Positions 13,914-17,645 of a stretch of 17,645 nucleotides of DNA are shown one piece after another; within the stretch, counting starts at the first letter, position 1, and every line of letters begins with the position of its first letter. The translations under genes and the position numbers were made by a program. This DNA is from Pyrinomonadaceae bacterium (GTDB taxonomy: Bacteria > Acidobacteriota > Blastocatellia > Pyrinomonadales > Pyrinomonadaceae): NCBI GenBank assembly GCA_014379075.1, contig JACMMN010000226.1:1-17645 (forward strand), given 5' to 3'. Under the pieces are notes generated by a model that did not search any database, was not told where the DNA came from, and was given only the letters and a program-made list of their open reading frames with translations.

Positions 13914-15500
13914 CTAGAGTGTAGTCGCCAAAAACTTAGGTGTCTTTCTTGCTTTCGTCATTTGCTCGAACGCATACGCAATCTTAATCAATACCGGCTC
14001 AGAGAATGCACGGCCGAAAAATGAGATACCCGCCGGCAATCCCTGAATATACCCGGCCGGAACGGTAATGTTAGGATATCCCGAAACGGCCGCTAAACTC
14101 GAACTTCCAAAATATCCGCAATCGCCGCCTACGAGATCGGTCATCCATGCGGTGCCGCCCGAAGGCGCCACTATCGCATCGATCTTGTGCTTGTCCATAA
14201 CTGCATCGATTCCCTGCTCCTGCGTCATTAGCTTACTTTGCAGTAACGCAATTTGATACGCTCGTTCGTTAAGATCGCCTTTGGCGTCGGCTTGAATGAA
14301 AATTTCCTGGCCAAAAAACGGCATTTCCTTGTCGGCGTTCTTTTCGTTGAAAGCGATCAAGTCTTTCAAGGTCTTATATTGCCCTCCTCGGCGTGTAAGA
14401 TATCTATTGAGACCAGCTTTGAATTCATAGAGTAAAACCTCGTATTCCGCATCGTCAAAAGCCCGAAGTTTTGAAAATTCGATATCGACCAACGTCGCTC
14501 CACCGTCTTTCAATACTTGCAATTGCGGCTCGATAAGCTTGTCGACCTTGGCGTTTCTTCCAAAATATTGACGTGCAACGCCGATCTTCACCCCTTTCAA
14601 ACCGTCTTTTTGCAGGAATTGCGTGTAATCTTTTTTCTCTTTTGCCGCTTGCGACGTGATCACATCACTGATGTCCATTCCAACCAACACAGTCAAAAGC
14701 GCAGCAGCATCCGCCACTGTTCTCGTCATCGGTCCTGCCGTGTCCTGGCTGTGAGCAATCGGAATTATTCCCGAACGCGAGATCAGGCCGAGCGTCGGTT
14801 TTATCCCGACAATACCGCAGGCCGCCGCCGGACAAACGATCGATCCGTCGGTTTCCGTTCCGACCGCGATTGCCGCTAGATTTGCAGCGATTGCGACTCC
14901 GGAACCTGAACTTGAGCCGCAAGGATTTCTGTCGAGAATGTAGGGATTATGCGTCTGCCCGCCGCGGCCCGACCAGCCGCTCGAAGATTTTGTCGAACGA
15001 AAATTCGCCCATTCGCTCAGATTCGTTTTTCCCAGAATCACAGCACCGGCATCCCGTAGCTGTTTAACAATGAAAGCATCCTCTTTAGGCACCGGAGCGT
15101 CGATCAATGCAAGGCTTCCGGCCGTCGTTTTCATTTTGTCGGCAGTGTCGATATTGTCCTTCAATAGGACGGGAATACCGTGTAGCGGGCCGCGAACTTT
15201 TCCGCTTTTGCGTTCGTCGTCGCATCGCCCGGCGATTTCCAATGCGTCGGGGTTAAGTTCGATAACAGAGTTTAATTTCTTATCGATGTCGCCGATCCGC
15301 TGCAAATATTTCGCGGCGATCTCTTTAGATGACATCTCGCCTTTCTGCATCGCGGATTGAAGTTCGATTACGGTTTTTTCCTCGAGATCGAAGCCGTTCG
15401 TTTTGTTCTGAGCAAATATATTGCTTCCGTGACCCATGATCGCTCCGGCCGCCCCGAGCGCGGTCAGTTCCAAAAAATTGCGGCGGTTGAATGTTGTCAT
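13914..15500 (-). CDS. Tat-exported amidase (amidase signature family)
   Basis: This 528-residue protein is an amide-bond hydrolase of the amidase signature family; the substrate is not predictable. It has a twin-arginine signal (NRRNFLEL at 5-12, hydrophobic to about 22, likely cut after NIFA at 30), so it should be exported folded. The catalytic triad is complete: Lys114 in LLKDNID, cis-Ser198 in GSSSGSG (195-201), and nucleophile Ser220 in GTETDGSI. The start has a strong AGGAGG six bases upstream. Gene order on this strand is MBL-fold gene, malQ, amidase, but a 134-bp gap after malQ suggests its own promoter. The lack of gatB or gatC neighbours and the Tat signal argue against GatA. Secreted relatives degrade peptides or amides. 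Confidence 0.92.
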   Translation of the reverse strand: MTTFNRRNFLELTALGAAGAIMGHGSNIFAQNKTNGFDLEEKTVIELQSAMQKGEMSSKEIAAKYLQRIGDIDKKLNSVIELNPDALEIAGRCDDERKSGKVRGPLHGIPVLLKDNIDTADKMKTTAGSLALIDAPVPKEDAFIVKQLRDAGAVILGKTNLSEWANFRSTKSSSGWSGRGGQTHNPYILDRNPCGSSSGSGVAIAANLAAIAVGTETDGSIVCPAAACGIVGIKPTLGLISRSGIIPIAHSQDTAGPMTRTVADAAALLTVLVGMDISDVITSQAAKEKKDYTQFLQKDGLKGVKIGVARQYFGRNAKVDKLIEPQLQVLKDGGATLVDIEFSKLRAFDDAEYEVLLYEFKAGLNRYLTRRGGQYKTLKDLIAFNEKNADKEMPFFGQEIFIQADAKGDLNERAYQIALLQSKLMTQEQGIDAVMDKHKIDAIVAPSGGTAWMTDLVGGDCGYFGSSSLAAVSGYPNITVPAGYIQGLPAGISFFGRAFSEPVLIKIAYAFEQMTKARKTPKFLATTL

Positions 15501-15506
15501 TACACT

Positions 15507-15512
15507 CCTCCT
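15507..15512 (-). promoter_or_regulatory. Strong Shine-Dalgarno site of the amidase gene
   Basis: AGGAGG lies six bases before ATG 15500 on the minus strand. It supports this start over internal ATGs and is one of only two strong sites in the window. Confidence 0.8.
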
Positions 15513-15634
15513 AAAAAAATTGTTATAAGTCCCTCAATCTGCTGCAGAGGCCCGACCTTTATAAACGGCGTGAGCGGCAAGGTGTAAGAAAGCCCTTTTC
15601 CAATCGGTCGGATCTTGCAACTTAAAATCACACT

Positions 15635-17128
15635 TTAACGGTCAAATAACCGCGTCATTTCAGCAAAGTTCTCGGCTTTATCCTCACTAAAATCGCATGC
15701 TTTTGCACGCCACGTCCAGTTGTCGCCCGTGGAACCGGGCAGATTCATTCTTGCGGTATTATCCAAGCCGAGCAGATCCTGCATCGGCACGATCGCAATA
15801 TCCGCAACTGACGCCAAGGCCGCCCGTATAAAGTCCCAATTGATTTCCTTACCGTTCGATCGGAAATATCTGCGGCAATGATCAGCCTCGCCGCTTTGGT
15901 TTTTCCGTTTCCTCGCTCTCGCTTTGTACCAGCCGACAACGGTGTCGCTGTCGTGCGTTCCGGTGTAGACGACCGCATTCTGTATAAAATTATGCGGCAT
16001 GTGCAGGTTATTCGAATCGCCGCCAAAAGCAAACTGCAGGATCCGCATTCCGGGCAGCCCGAAATCGTCACGTAACCGTTCAACCTCTTGCGTAACTTCG
16101 CCGAGGTCTTCGGCAATCAAGGCCAGATCGCCTAAGACGTACCGCAGGGTTGAAAACAGGTCTTGTCCCGGTACCGGTACCCATACTCCATTTGTCGCGG
16201 TTTTATCCTTCGCGGGAACTTCCCATGCTCTGATCAGCCCAATGAAATGGTCGATTCGAGCGATGTCGAACATTTGGAGGTTAAACCTCACGCGCTCGAT
16301 CCACCATTTAAATCCGTCATTTCGCATCTTGTCCCAGTCGTAAACCGGACTTCCCCAGAGCTGTCCCGTGCTGCTGAAAGCATCGGGCGGTACTCCCGCG
16401 ACAACGGTAGGCTTACCATAATCATTTAGCTTGAACTGATCCTGATTGCACCAAACATCGCACGAATCGGACGTCAAATATATCGGTATGTCGCCGATGA
16501 TCTGAACGCCCTTTTCGTTTGCGTAACTTTTTAAGTCATTCCATTGTTTAAAAAATATGAACTGATAAAATTTTTGGGCGAACGTTTCGTCGTCAAATTG
16601 CTTGCGCGCGCTCGTAAGTGCGTCAAGATCGCGACGCTTCAATCCTTCATCCCAATCAGTCCAGGAAGCGTAGTTGTTTTTAAGCTTAATAGACTGAAAA
16701 AGCGAATAATCTTCTAACCAAAAAGCATTATCTTCACAGAATCGGTGAAAACCTGCGATAACAGTATCGTCGGTAGTCTGTTTAAATTTTTCAAATGCCT
16801 TGATCAAAAGATCGTTCTTGAAGGCAATAGCATTTCCGTAGTCAACTTTGTCAGCAGCAGGCGAATGTTCCGGTTCCGACAAGAGACCATCTCGCACAAG
16901 ATATTCGGGCGAAATAAGGTAAATATTTCCCGCGAAAGCCGAGTAGCATCCATACGGCGAATTGCCGTAACCGGTCTGCCCGAGCGGAAGTATCTGCCAG
17001 TATTTCTGCCCTGCGGATTCCAGAAAATCGACAAAACGAAACGCCGAATCGCCGAAATCACCTATACCAAAAGGTGAAGGAAGCGATGTAATGTGCAGCA
17101 GAATTCCTGAAGCTCTCGGAAATTTCAT
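15635..17128 (-). CDS. malQ: 4-alpha-glucanotransferase (amylomaltase, GH77)
   Basis: This cytoplasmic enzyme transfers alpha-1,4-glucan segments between maltodextrins and takes part in glycogen or maltodextrin turnover. The 497-residue length is typical of the short (Thermus-type) form. It opens with the family sequence SGILLHITSLPSPFGIGDFG (7-26). The catalytic residues fall at the same numbers as in the Thermus aquaticus enzyme: nucleophile Asp293 (RIDHF), acid/base Glu340 (IAEDLG) and Asp395 (GTHDSDT). Other family motifs are QILPLGQTGYGNSPY and GDIPIYLTSDSCDVW. It starts 3 bp after the stop of the metallo-beta-lactamase-fold gene, so the two are probably one operon. No other glycogen gene is in the window. 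Confidence 0.96.
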   Translation of the reverse strand: MKFPRASGILLHITSLPSPFGIGDFGDSAFRFVDFLESAGQKYWQILPLGQTGYGNSPYGCYSAFAGNIYLISPEYLVRDGLLSEPEHSPAADKVDYGNAIAFKNDLLIKAFEKFKQTTDDTVIAGFHRFCEDNAFWLEDYSLFQSIKLKNNYASWTDWDEGLKRRDLDALTSARKQFDDETFAQKFYQFIFFKQWNDLKSYANEKGVQIIGDIPIYLTSDSCDVWCNQDQFKLNDYGKPTVVAGVPPDAFSSTGQLWGSPVYDWDKMRNDGFKWWIERVRFNLQMFDIARIDHFIGLIRAWEVPAKDKTATNGVWVPVPGQDLFSTLRYVLGDLALIAEDLGEVTQEVERLRDDFGLPGMRILQFAFGGDSNNLHMPHNFIQNAVVYTGTHDSDTVVGWYKARARKRKNQSGEADHCRRYFRSNGKEINWDFIRAALASVADIAIVPMQDLLGLDNTARMNLPGSTGDNWTWRAKACDFSEDKAENFAEMTRLFDR

Positions 17129-17131
17129 TAT

Positions 17132-17645
17132 TTATTTTATTTCCAGACTTTCGTTGATGGTTAGAACTTTTATCTTATCCGTCAGGCTTAATTCCCCAGC
17201 CTCTTCTAATAACGCCCGCAGCGGCTCGTTCGGCGGCTCATCCGACAGATTAAATCGTCCGAAATGCATTGGTACCATCGTTTTGGCGCCTGAATCCTGG
17301 AACGCTTTGATCGCATCACCGGGCGAGTTGTGGTTCGCCTCCATGAACCAACGCGGCTCGTACGCTCCGATGCCGATCAGAAAGTAATCGATCTTCGTGA
17401 ATAGTTCGCCCACCTCTTTATAATGCCGCCCGTATCCGCTGTCGCCGCCGAAATAAATGGTCGCCGTATCGCTTTGAATGACGTAGCCGCCCCAAAGACG
17501 CTTGTTCATATCGAACAGCCCGCGTCTGGACCAATGCCGCACCGGAACAAAGAAAACTTTCACATTTTGATTCGGAAGGTCGAATTGCTGAAACCATCCG
17601 GCGGTTCGAACACCGTTCGTTTCCGTTTTCCAATCGTTCAAAATA
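17132..17645 (-). CDS. Metallo-beta-lactamase-fold hydrolase, NAPE-PLD/UlaG-like, N-terminus cut by window
   Basis: Only the C-terminal part (about 170 residues) is present; the frame is open to the right edge. The apparent start at 17641 is an internal TTG, not the real one. Visible family features are VPVRHWSRRGLFDMNKRLWGG with a metal-ligand His, the FGGDSGYG Asp, GAYEPRWFM, NHNSPGDA, and the late MHFGRFNLSDEPPNEP. These resemble the Lactamase_B_2 group that includes N-acylphosphatidylethanolamine phospholipase D and bacterial relatives. The N-terminal HxHxDH motif would lie outside the window. The natural substrate of bacterial members is mostly unknown. It directly precedes malQ, but the functional link is unclear. 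Confidence 0.88.
   Translation of the reverse strand, partial: ILNDWKTETNGVRTAGWFQQFDLPNQNVKVFFVPVRHWSRRGLFDMNKRLWGGYVIQSDTATIYFGGDSGYGRHYKEVGELFTKIDYFLIGIGAYEPRWFMEANHNSPGDAIKAFQDSGAKTMVPMHFGRFNLSDEPPNEPLRALLEEAGELSLTDKIKVLTINESLEIK

Noticed and set aside
13914..15500. GatA subunit of the tRNA amidotransferase
   Set aside because: A Tat signal peptide and the absence of gatB/gatC nearby favour an exported general amidase.

Overview
The window looks like chromosomal DNA from an Acidobacteriota bacterium, probably class Blastocatellia (Pyrinomonadaceae or Chloracidobacterium relatives). This is inferred from protein architecture, not from a marker gene. The main clues are a Ser/Thr kinase with an N-terminal Cys cluster, a PEGA domain and a C-terminal FGE-sulfatase-like domain, a triple-FHA ABC transporter, and a two-gene ergothioneine set whose EgtB resembles the cysteine-using Chloracidobacterium type. 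There are no tRNA or rRNA genes, no CRISPR array, no insertion sequence and no phage gene. Most genes lack a clear Shine-Dalgarno sequence. The two with a strong one (7987 and 15500) stand out.

Layout: positions 1-7585 are read leftwards. leuS (leucyl-tRNA synthetase) is followed by a receptor-like Ser/Thr kinase, an intrinsic terminator, and a three-FHA ABC exporter cut by the left edge. The kinase and FHA transporter are probably a signalling pair, comparable to mycobacterial PknF and Rv1747. A roughly 400 bp divergent region (7586-7986) then leads into rightward genes: a 76-residue basic protein overlapping a secreted HEAT-repeat protein (7987-9188). After a 340 bp non-coding stretch come egtB, egtD, birA, a small acidic protein and coaX (9529-13848). 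This run covers ergothioneine synthesis, biotin attachment and the first step of CoA synthesis. From 13914 to the right edge the genes run leftwards again: an NAPE-PLD-like metallo-beta-lactamase-fold enzyme (cut by the edge), malQ only 3 bp after it, and a Tat-exported amidase that converges on coaX.

The most notable signal is inside leuS. Two related elements (62 and 84 bp) start with the same 10-mer TGTCAGAACC and end in a full or degenerate inverted copy of it. Both sit in frame, in the same orientation, in loops where LeuRS is longer than the E. coli enzyme. Both encode a similar peptide ending in Gly-Ser-Asp. They resemble in principle the coding palindromic elements known from Rickettsia. 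A second class of small repeats, built on heptamers, occurs in a third leuS loop, between egtD and birA, and directly in front of coaX. Together they suggest a genome seeded with small repeats that tolerate, or exploit, insertion into or next to essential genes.
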